The position numbers were made by a program, and so were the translations under genes. Positions 34,468 through 47,400 of a stretch of DNA of 64,000 nucleotides are shown one piece after another. The notes under the pieces are model-generated. The model made no database searches. It saw only the letters and a program-made list of their open reading frames with translations, and was not told where the DNA came from. The stretch spans positions 248,001 through 312,000 of the forward strand of contig VUYT01000003.1 of the NCBI GenBank assembly GCA_008802785.1, read 5' to 3'. The DNA is from Symmetrospora coprosmae. Taxonomy: Eukaryota; Basidiomycota; Cystobasidiomycetes; Symmetrosporaceae. Within the stretch, counting starts at the first letter, position 1; each line of letters opens with the position of its first letter.

Positions 34468-35314
34468 ACGGTGCGGACCGTGTACTCCCATGCTATAGGC
34501 GGTAGCAGATTGGCTCGCCCGTGGTCTAGATCTGCACTAGTCCCAATCAATGAGCGAATCTCCTTGAGCCCCGTTGGAGCTTGGATTGAGCCAGGGCAAG
34601 CTTCTCCCTGCTACTCCGCATGTTGCTTCGCTCCTCTGCTTGCTTTGCTTTCTCGACACGAAGAGCGGTCCTGAGTCAACTGACGCCGAGGGTCCTCTCC
34701 CACGCACTCTCTCGCTCTGTACACGCCGCTGAAACGCGCCGACACAGAGCATACCCTGATGGAGGCGATGGAGAGTGCAGCGACACGCCATTCGGAAACG
34801 AGCAAGGAGCGTTCGTGGGCCATCTGACAGAGCGGACAGACCGCCTGCCGTGCATCGCCCGTTTCTGCGGCCCAACGGGCTGGACACAGTGACAGCTGAG
34901 GCCTGCATCGCAACGGTCACGACCCAAGAGCAGGGGCAAGGGGCATCGGCATGGAGCAGGGTCCTGCATTCTCCTCTGGCATTCCCGTTCACCGCTGACC
35001 CACTGGCGGGACGTCGGCGTCGGCTGCTCCGAGTCGGGGCGTCCGAGCTGTCAACTCACTGAGCATCCTGCGAGCGGTTTCTTCTTCCTCCTCTCTGCTG
35101 TCACGTAGCATACCTCCAGACCATCCGCCTTCCCTCATCACCACTGCCCATACGCTTTGACAGGCAACTCACGCTCTTTAGCACTTGCAGCTCCATCCGC
35201 AGATCCGTGACTACTCGAGTACCCCTGAACACCGCCAGCCAGTCGGGCGTCCCCAATCACCTGCCAATCGAGGCCCGCTCACACAGACCGTCTCCACCCG
35301 ATCTTCGTGTCACA
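34468..35314. other. Intergenic region between the reductase and P3
   Basis: About 850 bases, no recognisable gene. Probably the reductase 3' end plus the P3 promoter. Confidence 0.5.
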
Positions 35315-36535
35315 ATGACCATCTCTTCCCTCCTCTCCTTCGCGCTGCTTGCCCTCTCCGTTGCCAGTCTCGCTGGAGCTGTCGGTCCCGCGCACGTGCC
35401 CTTTCGCCACAGCCTCGCTCTCCGTGCTAACACAAATGCAGAGGCTATCAGGCAGGGCCTGCCTCTCCTGAAGCCTCGGATGGTTCCGAGTGCGCGCGAA
35501 GCCCACCGCATGCTCCCAACATGCGCAAGGCTGATCCTCGCGGCGTCCTCTTCTTGCAGCCCGAGTTGACCGTCACCACAACCGAAAGCGCGGCGGACCC
35601 AGCTCGGTGGTGAGTACATTGGATGGATTTTGAACACTCCGCATGTCTGAAATCAGCCCTGATGTTGGCTGCTGTCATATGTTCCAGTTCCGTACCGAGG
35701 TGAGGTCGCTCGATATGGTGCGCTTCCATCCGCCACACGCGCCTGACTCGCTCGTCCCCGCAGGCTGTCCGCTTCAGCGACATCGATGGCGACGAGAATG
35801 ACGATATTGTGCAGATCCCGTACGACTTTGCAGGGAAGAGCTGGAACGTTGCCATTGCGGCCAACACTGCAGCTTTTGGCTTCCCCGCTGGAGCAGGTAC
35901 CTTCTCGCTCTTCGTCAATCCGGGTGAGCGCGCACTCTTCCTCAGTCTCCGAAAGGTCGAGAGCGACAAGAGCCGACTGTCGACCCCGCACATCGTACAG
36001 GCCCCGTATACGGCGACTGGACCGAGTACACGCCCGCGATCTCGTCCCCGGACGGGTCAGCTACTCTCCGCGTCCGTTCGCTAGCGTGTGGTCAGGCGAA
36101 CGAAGGCGTGGAGGAGGGAGCCGTCCTGACCCTGACCGGGTCAGTCGAAGGGGTGGTAAGCATTTCGCATGTCATCATGCTACACACTCTTGGAGGGACA
36201 GGCTGACAAGCCGCCGTGCACTCTCCAGCAATACTATTCGATCGATCTCGACTGCCCTGCGGGCGACACCGTCCGCCTCAACAGCTTTGTCAACCTCCCC
36301 GCCGTCGACACTGTGTGAGTGTGAGGCCCATCTTACTTAGAGCGCTTCGTGCTATACTGATGCTACTCCACGTACTCCTCGCTTTACTGTACCTACAGGT
36401 CCTTCACAAGCAACAGTGGCTGTGAGTGCGGAATCTGATCGTCTAGGACTGCTCGACTCATGGGTTGACTCCCTTCTTCTACGCCATGCAGTCGCTGGCG
36501 TCGTCGACAACCTGAATTTCCTGGCTATCGACTGA
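35315..36535 (+). CDS. Array gene P3: secreted pre-pro-protein
   Basis: Exons 35315-35489, 35560-35609, 35688-35699, 35764-35923, 36001-36155, 36229-36314, 36399-36421 and 36492-36535 give 234 residues. The signal peptide is LLSFALLALSVASLAGAVG. The pro-region has ANTNAEAIRQGLPLLKPRM and the dibasic site HHNRKR-GGPSS. The mature domain has VRFSDIDG, FSLFVNPGPVYG, LRVRSLACGQA, IDLDCPAG, NLPAVDTV and SFTSNSG. It ends FAGVVDNLNFLAID. The 12-base third exon encodes FRTE. Same architecture as P1 and P4; probably extracellular or wall-associated. Function unknown. Confidence 0.84.
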
Positions 36536-37221
36536 TCTGCGGTACCATATACCCTCGCCCTCCCTTTTCCCCCGTCCTCGGATCCGTATGGCTTTCGCGT
36601 ATTCTCCGCTTCTCTGGTGCACAATTTGGGTTTGCGCTTGTCTATCCTACAACGGTTATAGAGATGGTCATTATCAGTAGACGCTCCGTCTCTCCTAGGT
36701 AAGAGACTTCGGTGCATAGCGTCGCGCGCATCAGCGCAATGCTTCTCTTCTGGTTCTGCCATGGCCGCGGTCAGGCAAAATGGCCCTCCGAAGCCATCGG
36801 CGAGACTCCGTCTGGGCCTGAGCCTGAGCCTGCGCCTGTACCTGAGCCTGGCCCAGGAGCCGACCCACTGCTCCGTGCGTTCTCCGTGGACATGTGAAAT
36901 GCCACGCGCTGTCTCCTGTTTGACATTCTCGGGCGCGTCGCGTGGCTCATTCTCCGGCCCACTTCGGACCCCTGGCTTTGGTCGCGCCCATTGACAGGGC
37001 TCTTCTTCCTCTTTCCTCTCTCCTCTCTCCTCTCTTCTCTCTTCTTCATCTCTCAACTCCTTAGGCTCCTCGGCTCCCCATCGATCGCCCTCTCCAGCCT
37101 CACGTAGTCCACGCTCATTCAGCATCCACGCTCGCTAGCATCCCTTCGCCCTCAGCCAGGCAGCCTATTCAGCCCATTCGCATCCTCTGTCACTCACCCT
37201 CCAGACCCGAAATCGACCACA
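36536..37221. other. Spacer between P3 and P4 with pyrimidine tract
   Basis: About 690 bases. A nearly pure CT tract at about 37000-37060 lies upstream of the P4 start and is likely part of its promoter. No gene seen. Confidence 0.5.
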
Positions 37222-38451
37222 ATGATCCCCTCCATCCTCTCTACCGTCGTTCTCGCCCTTGTGGCCACAAACCTTGCGGCCGCCGTTGGCGGGCCCTCCG
37301 TCGACCCTCTCGGGCACGGCACAGCCCTCAAGGCACGCACGAACGCCGAAGCCATCCAGAAGGGACAGCCTTTACTCAAGCCTCGGATGGTGCCTTGTTC
37401 GTTACCGTATCATCCGCAGTTAACCAGGTCCCATCTGCTATGACCTGCTGACTCAATTCCCATCACCGGCAGCCCGCGTCGACCACAACTACAACCGAAA
37501 GCGTGCCAGCCCAGTCGTGAGTCATTTGACGTCCATCAATCTAGCCTGCCGGGCTGCAAACTGACATGGCCTTCCCATCGCGCCGTACAGCTCCGATCCG
37601 AGGTAACTGGCGAACACCCGTATCTGTTCCGCTTCCTTGTGGCTGAGGCCTGTGCATCTACCATTCTCAGGTGGTGGATTTCGATGACATCACTACAGGC
37701 AGCGGCGGCTACGGCACCCTGCTCGGAGAGTATCAGGGAAAGCTCTGGACGGCCCTTGGTCCCGAACAACAGGCGGCCTCCAACGCAATCTACCAAGCTG
37801 CGGCCATCACTTTCTTCCCAGCAGCCTCCTCGCCGAACTGGCTGTTCACCAATCCCGGTGAGTGTTCCGCAGCTCGGAAGGGGTTCCTCGGGAACGAGAT
37901 TGACAGTCCGCTGTGGCTCGGCAGGACCGGCCTACTTTACTGGGTACGGGTCCCGCAAGCCCATCGTCTCATCCCTTGACGGTCGCGCCACACTTCGCTT
38001 GCGCTCTTTGACATGCGGCAAAGCTGATCCCGTGCAAGACGATGCAACGATGAGCGTTGTCGGCTCAATTGCAGGAGAGGTGGGTTGGGCTGGTACGGTG
38101 ATTGTCCCGACGCAGACTAGCTGCTTGAATGATGCCGACATTGCTCTCCACACCTCGCAGCCTACTTTCGCTGTCGAGCTGGACTGCCCAAAGGGAGCTG
38201 CCGCCAAGGTCAACGCGCTTGGGAACCTTCCGGCCGTAGACAGGATGTAGGCTGTGTCCCGTTTCTGTCGACGCGCACATGGCTGACATGCCTCCCCGGC
38301 TTTACGCGACAGCACCTTCATCTCCAACAACGGATGTAGGTTGCGCTTTCGGACCTTATCGCCATTGTCGATGGACGAAGCTGACTTGACTGCCCCCTCA
38401 CATGCAGTTGCTGGCATGCTTGACGATCTCGTCTTCCTGACGCTCAGCTAG
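37222..38451 (+). CDS. Array gene P4: secreted pre-pro-protein
   Basis: Exons 37222-37396, 37473-37516, 37591-37602, 37671-37857, 37925-38079, 38161-38246, 38313-38335 and 38408-38451 give 241 residues. The signal peptide is followed by RTNAEAIQKGQPLLKPRM and the dibasic site NYNRKR-ASPV. The mature domain starts VVDFDDITTGSG and has NWLFTNPGPAYF, LRLRSLTCGKA, VELDCPKG and LPAVDRM. It ends FISNNG and FAGMLDDLVFLTLS. The 12-base exon encodes LRSE. Exon 4 is 27 bases longer than in P1 and P3; the others have the same or nearly the same size. Function unknown. Confidence 0.84.
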
Positions 38452-38732
38452 ACATGGAGGTCCTCTTCACTTCGATTGCGGTCTCTGGGGTCAATCTGGT
38501 GGTTTTGGTGATAGATGAGAATGATCTTTGGGCTACATTAGGCTTATCTGCAAGCAAGAGTGGGACCTCTGCCTTATCCATTACGCTTTTGGACGTAACT
38601 CGTTCTATACGTCTGCACCCGACTTCTCTTGCACAATATCTCCGCCTCGTACGACTCTCAGCCTTACATAGATTGCTGCGTCGGAAGGGGGTTGCCGATG
38701 AATCGAGCGCCCTCACCGGCCGTCCAGGGGCT

Positions 38733-39652
38733 CTACCACCACAGCCTGTGCGTGGCGCAGACGTATCCTCCAGGGTTGTTGTTGAGATACTCTTGGTGAT
38801 ACGTCTCTCCGTCCCACCACTTGCCAGCCTCCGTGATCTCCGTGACGATCTTGCCGCCCTGGATGACGAGCGGGTGCTTCTCCTTGACTTCCTCGAGAAT
38901 CTTGAGCGCGGTCGCCTTCTGCTCTGGAGAGTGGTAGAATATGGCACTCCGGTACTGTGTGCCGCTGTCGGCGCCTTGGCCTGAATCCAGCACGCAGTAC
39001 GCATGAGTCAGCCTAAAGTTCGCGGAACGAGTATGACGGCACACTTGGGGAGCGCACCATTCAGCTGGGTTGGGTCGTGTGTCCGGAAGAAGAACTCGAT
39101 GAGCTCGGCGTACGAGACCTTTGCCGGGTCAAACTGGATGCGGCAGGCTTCGGCGTGCGCGGTCGTCCCGCTGCAGACCTGGCGGTAGGATGGGGAGTCG
39201 ACCTTGCCGCCCTGCAGAGAGCACGCGAGGTCGGCGTCAGCGTGGCATACTCGCGGCGCGGGGGAGTACGAGGAGGATAGAAGGTCAACGCACAGTGTAG
39301 CCGACTTCGGTCTTCTCGAGACGGCCCTTGAAGTACTTGTCGTACTCGTGCTGGGTGCCTGCAGTGCGGTGGCGAAGGAGCAGCGGGGAGATTGAGGATG
39401 GCAGGGGAAAAGCGTCAGGACGGGGAAAGCGATGCTGAGAACCATGTACGTGTCGTGATAGCCAGCCGGTAGTAGCCCACCCCAGAAGCAGCCGTTGGCG
39501 ACCGTGGCAGTCTCGAGTCCCGACCCGGAGGCCGATGACGACGCCGACATTGCCTGGATCGCAGTGTGCGTCGTCGGTCCTTGATAGGTGTGCTTCATGG
39601 TTGTGGACAGGAAGGGAAGGCCAAATAGAGTGTGCTGGATCCTGTTGAGCAT
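38733..39652 (-). CDS. msrA: Peptide methionine sulfoxide reductase MsrA
   Basis: Repairs oxidised methionine (S-sulfoxide) in proteins. Exons 39481-39652, 39294-39358, 39058-39211 and 38733-38980 give 212 residues. The catalytic Cys is in [15 protein letters not shown], followed by [49 protein letters not shown] and [13 protein letters not shown], all family blocks. I used the first ATG, which gives [20 protein letters not shown], a plausible mitochondrial presequence. ATGs at 39598 and 39550 would give a cytosolic form. It is convergent with P4. Confidence 0.95.
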
Positions 39653-41409
39653 GCAGGTGGTCTTGAAGTGACTTGGAGGAGGGGAGGAAGCTCGAGATGC
39701 TGGCCTTCCTGCACGTGGGCCACGGTGGCAAAATCTCCGTCATCACTCAGGCTGGTCGCTCGTGCTCTTGTCCTCTTGCCACATCGACTCCCGTACTCGA
39801 AAACGGAGCGCGCAGAGCTGTGACGCGAGGTTGAGACCGTGTGCGCAAGCCATCCACGTCTACCATGCGCCGTTCGTCGAGACCCTTGCAAGCGCCTTGT
39901 AAGAGCCCGGTCAGCCGTCGTGTGGCCGGGACCATGTACAGCAGATGCCTATCTCCCTCGCACGGACGCCGTTTCGCGCACCGACAATCCCGCAATCTTC
40001 TGCGTGCCTCCCCTGGATCTCCACCACGCCATGACCCCCGAAAGCGGCACACGACTCGGAGCAATACGTCCTTCGGCTACGCACAGCCCTCGTCCCGCAC
40101 CGACCGGACACACTGCCTGACAACTCCACGACGCTCAAGATAGCCTCTTCGGAGCAGCTGAAAGGCTATGCGCTCGAGAGATGTAGACTGACTGATACGG
40201 GGGAAGTCTAGTCAGCTACCTTGAGAAGCAGTCCTGATGTGCGACTGAGAGTTTAGCTGCACGGCCTAAGGCTCATCCACTTCTGCTTCTGCACATCTCG
40301 CTTCTGACGAGACAAGCATCAACGTCCCTGACGGGACCGGAGTCACCGATATCCTATTCCACTAACGGCGTAAGAGCCCACAACAGAATCCGCCTGGCAA
40401 TCTCGCGCATCCATTGGGGTACGGCTCGACTGTACTTGTATGAGTGCTCTGCAGCCTCACATGACGGCTCAGGAATCGCAACTCTCCAAGCAGGTGCACT
40501 CGCAGCTGTCAGGCAGTACCTGCAGGTCCGCGAGCCTTATCGCGGAGTTTCAGCCCAGCCCAGGCCGCCTGTGCGAAGACATTCAACGCAGAGCAACGGT
40601 CTCGAGCTACCGCACGCTCCTCGGTTCTATCTCATCCGGTACGCTGCTCAGCCCTCTCACTTTGCGTGTCGGAAAGACTGCGCAAACCATAGAGTGTCAG
40701 GGCCTCCGCTTCACCCAGCGCTGAAAGGCCAGACCATCCTCCGAAGCTCCAACGATGAGATACAGCTCCAGCGCCAGATGAGAATTCACTACCTGCTCCA
40801 GTAGCCTGTGCTCGGCTGGGAGCTTTGCATAGACGCTTCGACATGCTAGGGCATGGCTCGCACAAAACGCGAATGATGCTGTCAGATCTCAGTCAGTATG
40901 CACAGGTTTCCGGGCAGCACACAGAATGCGAGTAGCTGCCATCTCATGATGCATTCACTGGCTCTGCTGTCGAGAGAGCCGATGTGCACCCATTTTCGGA
41001 GATGTTGCCCCCGGGCAATTCGCTCGCGTGGTGTGGTGAGAGGCTTTCTGCTCGGTCATGCCAAAGAGCCGCCAGCGACAGATTGCTCGCTCTCGCACCG
41101 TCTGCTTCACACCAGTTCAGTCATACCTCGTATACCGCGCATATCGCTGTGCCCGCATCTGCGCGTGCATCCTCAAACTAGTCAACAGAGGGAGAGCTCT
41201 CACTCTCTGCACCGGCGACGCGCGTGAAGCCAGCGCCCGAGGGAGATCCTGCAGGGCGTTTCCGTACAGTGAAACAGCACAAAGTGGGAAAGCGAGCAGC
41301 GTGAACAGGTTACAGACCAGGGCTGCACATCCAGATCAGCAGCAGCCGGGTTTGCCGTGCTGCACCTCCGCCGGCCTTTGAGGCCTGTCGTCATCCACCG
41401 ACAACCGTC
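39653..41409. other. 1.75-kb region without a recognised gene
   Basis: The longest gene-poor stretch of the window. Open frames are short and show no signal peptide, conserved motif or splice-linked continuation. No tRNA or rRNA is recognised. The 3' part is presumably the long promoter of the histidine kinase; a non-coding RNA or small gene cannot be excluded. Confidence 0.5.
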
Positions 41410-44400
41410 ATGCTCGGGGATAGCCTGCTCGACTTCCTGCAGGTCTGCGCGAGCCCTGCGATCCTCTTCGACATCCACGGCCGCACGCTCTTCGTCAATG
41501 CTGCCGCTGGCCTGCTCGACGAAGGGAGCGAGGACGACTCGACCGTGAATCAGGTCCAGTCGGCGCTTCTTCCTGCGGCCGCAGGGACTGGAGCGCTTCC
41601 CAGCAGCCTCTACACGTCCCGGCTGCGGCATTCAAAGAAGGACTATACGTACACGCGCTACTATCAGCAGCAGCAACAGCAGTCCAGCCAGCAGCAGCAG
41701 CAGCAGCAGCCGGCAGCGGCCACCGAGCAAGGGGATGCGCAGCACTCGCGCTCGACAAGCAGCAATGGCGCGAAAAGGCCGTCTTTTCCGACGCCTACCG
41801 CAGTTGCAATGTCCCCTTCGTCGTCTGCTACGCTCTCTTCGTCTACACCGGCAGGGGGAACAGCGGCTCCTCAGTCGTCTGTGCCGGACCACTCGGGCTT
41901 GGGCTCGGGGCCCGGCTCGCGGTCGCCCCGGCCAGGAAGCTCGAGCGGGCGACCAGGAAGCTCGAACGGGCGACCAGGAAGCTCGAATGGGCGACCAGGA
42001 AGCTCTGCCGGAAGGGCAGACGGAGGAGACTATGCCACGCCTACAGGCATCGAGGAGCAGCAGCGCATCTTCTGGAAGATCACCCTGTGCCCGTGCAAGC
42101 GCATACTCGCCCTCGCGCAGGACACGGCGCAGGATCCCATACCAGCGCTCGATAGCAGGACAGTCGACGAGCTGCGGACCCGCAAGCCAGTCATCAGGCT
42201 GTCCTGGCGAGAGCAGACTCGGTTCACCTGCTTGCGAAATGCAGAGGGAGAAATGGCAGAGCGCATCCGCAACTTTGACTGGGCCAGCCATCCCCTCGGC
42301 AGAATCGACCACTGGCCGCAAGCTCGTGTAGAGATGGTCGCAATGATCTTATCGTCACCCGTGCCAATGACGGCCTACCTCGAGAAGGAGTCCTATGTTC
42401 TCTACAATGACGCGGTGAGCTTTGCATGCCTCCAGCAGACGAACTTGCCGACTCGCCTCTGATTTCTGGCTGTGTTTGATACAGTACATCCAAGTACTCG
42501 GATCCGGCAAGCACCCAGGCTCGCTCGGACTGACGGCGTTCCAGGTCTGGGGCGAGATCTGGGAGTACATTGAGGGCCCTCTGCAGGACTGTCTCCGGGG
42601 CAAGCCCACCTTCTGCGAGGGTCAGCTTCTCTTCTGGGATCGCCTCAGGGATGGTCCGAACCGTATGGAGGAAGTGTGCGTACCGCCGGTCACGCTTAAC
42701 ATTCGAGGTGTCTCCGGATTGACGATGGATGTTCCTGACGCGGACTGGATGATAGCTACGCAACCTGGTACTACGTGCCATACTGGTCGCAAGATCGCGT
42801 CATTGGCAATCTGCACATGCTCTTCGAGCAGCAGAATCAGACGAATCCCATCAGTATGCGCCGCACAAACGCCATCTCGGAACTGAGTGCACAGCTCAGC
42901 AGCTCAAGGAGCACCATCGATCTGTGCCGCAATGCGCTCGAGGTGCTTACAAAGATGGAAGTCGACATGCCGTATCTGTTGGCATACACGCGCGTCGCAT
43001 ACGAGCCACCCGAGATGCTCACTCCGAACGGCGAGACATCAAACGGTGTGGGCGCTTCGCCCGACCCGTACATTGCCATCTCGTCCGCGGGCTCCATCTC
43101 GAGCAAGGACATTGAGTCGCAGCACAACATCCATGTCTTTGCGCTGCAGGAGACGGTTGGGTGCGCATACGACAGCGGCATTGCGCCAAGCCGCATTCTC
43201 GTCGACACGGACGATGATGGCTTGGTCTCGCCGGGCACCGAAGTGCCCGAGACCGCAGACATGGTTCTAGACGCGCGAACGCCTTTGGCGGGCCCAGCGT
43301 GGCGCGAGGCCATGGTGCAGATGGTCCGGACTGGCGAGGTTGTCGAGGTGGAGGATGTGCACAAGTGGCTCGACGGCGTGCCGCACCGAGGACTCCCCGG
43401 CATGGTCCCATACAGGGCCGTCCTCATACCGCTCAAGGTTGGCAATGAAATCGAGGCCTGCGTGGTATGCTTGCTCAACCCTGCTCTGCCCTGGGCGAGC
43501 GATTTCAAGACATTCATCAATGTGAGTAGCCATTGTAGCAGCTTCACTTCTCCGTTGGACTCTACTGACCCACCGTGGACGCAGATCATCGGCAGGCAGC
43601 TCAACATGAGCTTGGCCATGGTGAAGACATTCGAGAGTGAAGTCTCCCGCGGCGAAGAGCTTGCCGCACTCGACCGCGCCAAGACGTCTTTCTTCACCTC
43701 CATCTCGCACGAGCTCCGCACTCCCCTCACTCTGATCCTTGGGCCCGTGAAGGATCTTACGACCGACAGCACGCTCTCACGAGCGCAAGCGTCTTCGGTA
43801 TCGCTTGTGTACCGCAATGCGCGCCGCCTCCTTCGCCTCGTTAACTCCATCCTCGATTTTGCCCGCGCGGAAGCGGGAAAGCTCAGCTCGCAGTTCAGCC
43901 CGCTTCCGCTTGGAATCGTCACCGTTGAGCTGGCCAGCAGCTTCCGGTCTGCGGTCGAGTCTGCAGGCATGGAGTTCTCCGTCATCAACAACGTTCCCGA
44001 TGACACGCACGTCTGGGTGGATATTGACAAGTGGGAGAAGATCATCTTCAACTTGCTTTCGTGGGTGTCGACTCTGCCCGCGCCCGCAATCAGACACACT
44101 AGCTAATTTCGATCGCTTGGCCAACCAGAAACGCATTCAAGTTCACGACGAAAGGCCGCATCGCCGTCTCCTGCTTTGTCGACCAGGTCTACTTCTACTG
44201 CGAAGTCCGCGACACGGGACTCGGGTGAGTTTCGTCGTGAGACAGACAGACATAGGATGTGCTCGGTCTGAGAATCTGGCGTGCTTGACTCCTTGCGTTC
44301 CACAGCATCCCCGCCGACCAGCTCTCCTCCGTTTTTGAGCGCTTTGTGCGAGTGGAGAACTCGGAAGCCCGGTCGATCGAAGGATCGGGTATCGGATTGA

Positions 44401-47400
44401 GCTTGACGCTCGAGCTTGTCAAGATGCACGGAGGCAAGATGGGCGTCGACAGCACATATGGCTCTGGCTCGACCTTCAAGATTCGCATCCCGCTCGGGAA
44501 CAGCCATTTGCCCCACCAGTACCTCGTCAACCCGAACGAGACCTCCAAGCTATCGAACCGCCTAGACGAATATGGTCTGAACAAGTCGGACGACGTCAGC
44601 GCTTTTGGGTCCTCGGTCGGAACGGTCCCCGCAGCCGAGCGACATACGGCGAAGACCGAGTCGGCCACGGGAACAGACGACTCCCCGGAAAGCATGGCGG
44701 CCAAGAGCGACCTCTGGCCGCCTCTTTTGTTTGTTGGCGAGAGACAGCGCGCCAGGATCCTACTGGCGGACGACAACGCAGACCTGCGCCTCTTCATCAA
44801 GGGTATCCTTGGCAAATATGCCGATGTGCAGGAAGCACAGGATGGAAGGGTCGCTTGGGATCTACTGCAGAAGAAGCCATTCGACCTCGTGCTTTCCGAC
44901 ATCATGGTGCGCGTCTCCGGGCTGTTGCGCCCCTCTTAACAACACGGACCGAAGGCTGATGTCTTGCTCGCCTTATAGATGCCGCACATGAATGGATTCC
45001 AGCTGCTTGCGGCTATTCGCGGCAGCGAGAAGCATAAGAGCATGCCCGTGATCCTGCTCTCCGCCCGTGCTGGCGAAGACGCTGGTGTCGAGTCCCTGAG
45101 CTCCGGCGCAGACGATCACCTCAACAAGCCCTTCTCGAGCAAGGAGCTCATCCTCCGCGTGCACAGCCACCTGCAGCTCGCTGCAATCCGTAGCGAGCTC
45201 GAAGTCAGAGTCATGGAGCGCACGGCCGCCCTCGAAGAGAGCAAAGAGACCTTCCAGCGGTTGTCCGAGCTCCTCCAGGTCGGTGTGCACCGAAGCGACC
45301 GGTCAGGAACGATTATTTGGGCAAACAGGAAGTGGTTCAGCGTGCTTGGCCTTGAACAAGGCAATTGGGATGGTGGGCAATACGTGCGCAGAGACCGAGG
45401 GCACCTACCAAATCGCTAACGAGTCTCTTCCGTCTCCTCCGGCGACAGGTTGGGCGGCAAGAATACACCCGGAAGACGTGGAAAAGGCTAGCCGGTTCTA
45501 CCAGAGGGCAGTCGAGACCGGCGAAGCGTACGAAGAGCCTGTCGAGATGCGCCTCCTGGGTCAAGACGATGCCATCATCGACATAACGTACGAGCTGCAA
45601 GCCGAGCGCAATCCAGCCGGCGAGTGTACCGGCTTTGTCGGTGTATTCTCGGATGTCAGCTCATTGCGACGCTTGGAGCACGACCGCATGGCAGCAGAGC
45701 AGGCGCGGCGAGAGGAAGCAGAACAGAACAGACAGCTGCAGGAACATTTCATCGACATTACCTGCCACGAGCTGCGGAATCCGCTGTCGAGTATTCTGAA
45801 CTCGGCAGAGATGCTCGGCGAGTCGCTCCAGCGCATGAGCAAGCTCGTGGATGAGAACCCACAGCTCAAGGAAGTCATGGCGCCTCTTGCGAACGACATG
45901 CAAGATGACATGGAGGCAGTTGAGACGATTCTCATCTCATCAAGGCATCAGAAGCGGATAGCCGATGGTGAGTGCTTGATGGTCGCCTAGTGCAGGAAAA
46001 TCTGGTCTGACGGTCCTTACGCTTCGGGCGCCCAGACGTGCTGCATATATCCAAGATCAGCGGCAATCTCGTACAGCTCGTCCATGCAGATTGGCAACCT
46101 GAAGTAGCCATCCAGAACACGCTGCGGATCTATACTCTGGAGGTGCAGGCAAAGCACATCGACTTGAGCTATGAGCGCGATGCGTCTTTCGATCACCTCG
46201 GAGAGACTGTCATTGGTGACGAAGGGCGTTTCGTCCAGTGTGCGATGGTGGGTGGGCATGCTGCTGCGGTCTGATGGCATGCCTGAGCGCTGATGTCGTC
46301 CTCTGCTAGAACCTTCTCGGGAATGCTATCAAGTTTGTCGAAGCCGCTGCGACACGCAAGATAAGGGTTCGGATTGGAGCCACGCCCATGCTGCCAGAAA
46401 GCACTATACAGACGTTGTTCGACAACGATAATTTAGCATTAGATGACCTCACTCCGCTCTGCACGCCATACCATAGAGCATGGTCACCGGAGGATGCCCA
46501 GGCGAACGATGCCCTCCTCCACTTCAGCATTATGGACACTGGACCGGGTATGAGCCTTGACGAGCAAGGACGCATCTTCAAGCGATACGCGCAGGCGTCG
46601 CCAAAGACGTACAAGTCTTTCGGAGGTGTCGGCCTAGGCCTGTGGATCTCGCGCCGACTCATTGAGCTTCACGGCGGTACGGTCAGCTTGCAGAGTATCG
46701 AAGGCGTCGGCACCATCTTCCGGCTGTACATCAAGGTCCAGCGAAAGCAGAACATCCCGGTGCAGCCGCCTCTCTTGTCACCACCGTCTGGCGAGCGGAC
46801 ACCACTGGCCGAGGCGCCTATGGCAGGGGACACCGTCAGCGCTCCTCTGCCTGTCGCGGTCGAGGAGTCCCGATGGCCTGTGAAGATCGAAGGCCGGAAG
46901 CCAATTGTATTGGCTGTCGAAGGTGAGTTCAAGCGCACGGGCGGTTTTCTGCCACACAAGCTGAAGCATGGAGACGACCTCAGACAACGAGCTCAATCTG
47001 AAGATTCTCATCAAGCTTCTGACCGTCATGAAGTGCGAAGTCCACTCTGCAATCGATGGTACTACCGCCTTGGAGAAGATCGACGAATTACTCGAGCAGG
47101 GCAAGTATCCGGACATCATCCATTGTGACCTGGAGATGATGCCAATGGACGGACGTAAGTATACTTGTTCATGCGTCCTTGGCTCCCTCGTCGTCGACCG
47201 AGGAGCTTTCTCCCTACCGCCGCTAACGGCCATCTCTCGCTCCATCAGTCACCTGCACTCGCAATATTCGCGAACGCGAACGCGAAGGTCGCTACCCGCC
47301 TGGCGTACCCATCGTCGCCGTCTCTGCCAATGCGAGGCAGATGTAGTGCGTGGTTCCGTCCGGCCATGCTCTACCAGGCCCAGATGACTGACGAGGCTTC

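Noticed and set aside
42837-44099. Minus-strand ORF of 420 codons inside the histidine kinase gene
   Set aside because: Antisense shadow over conserved kinase exons; no family resemblance.
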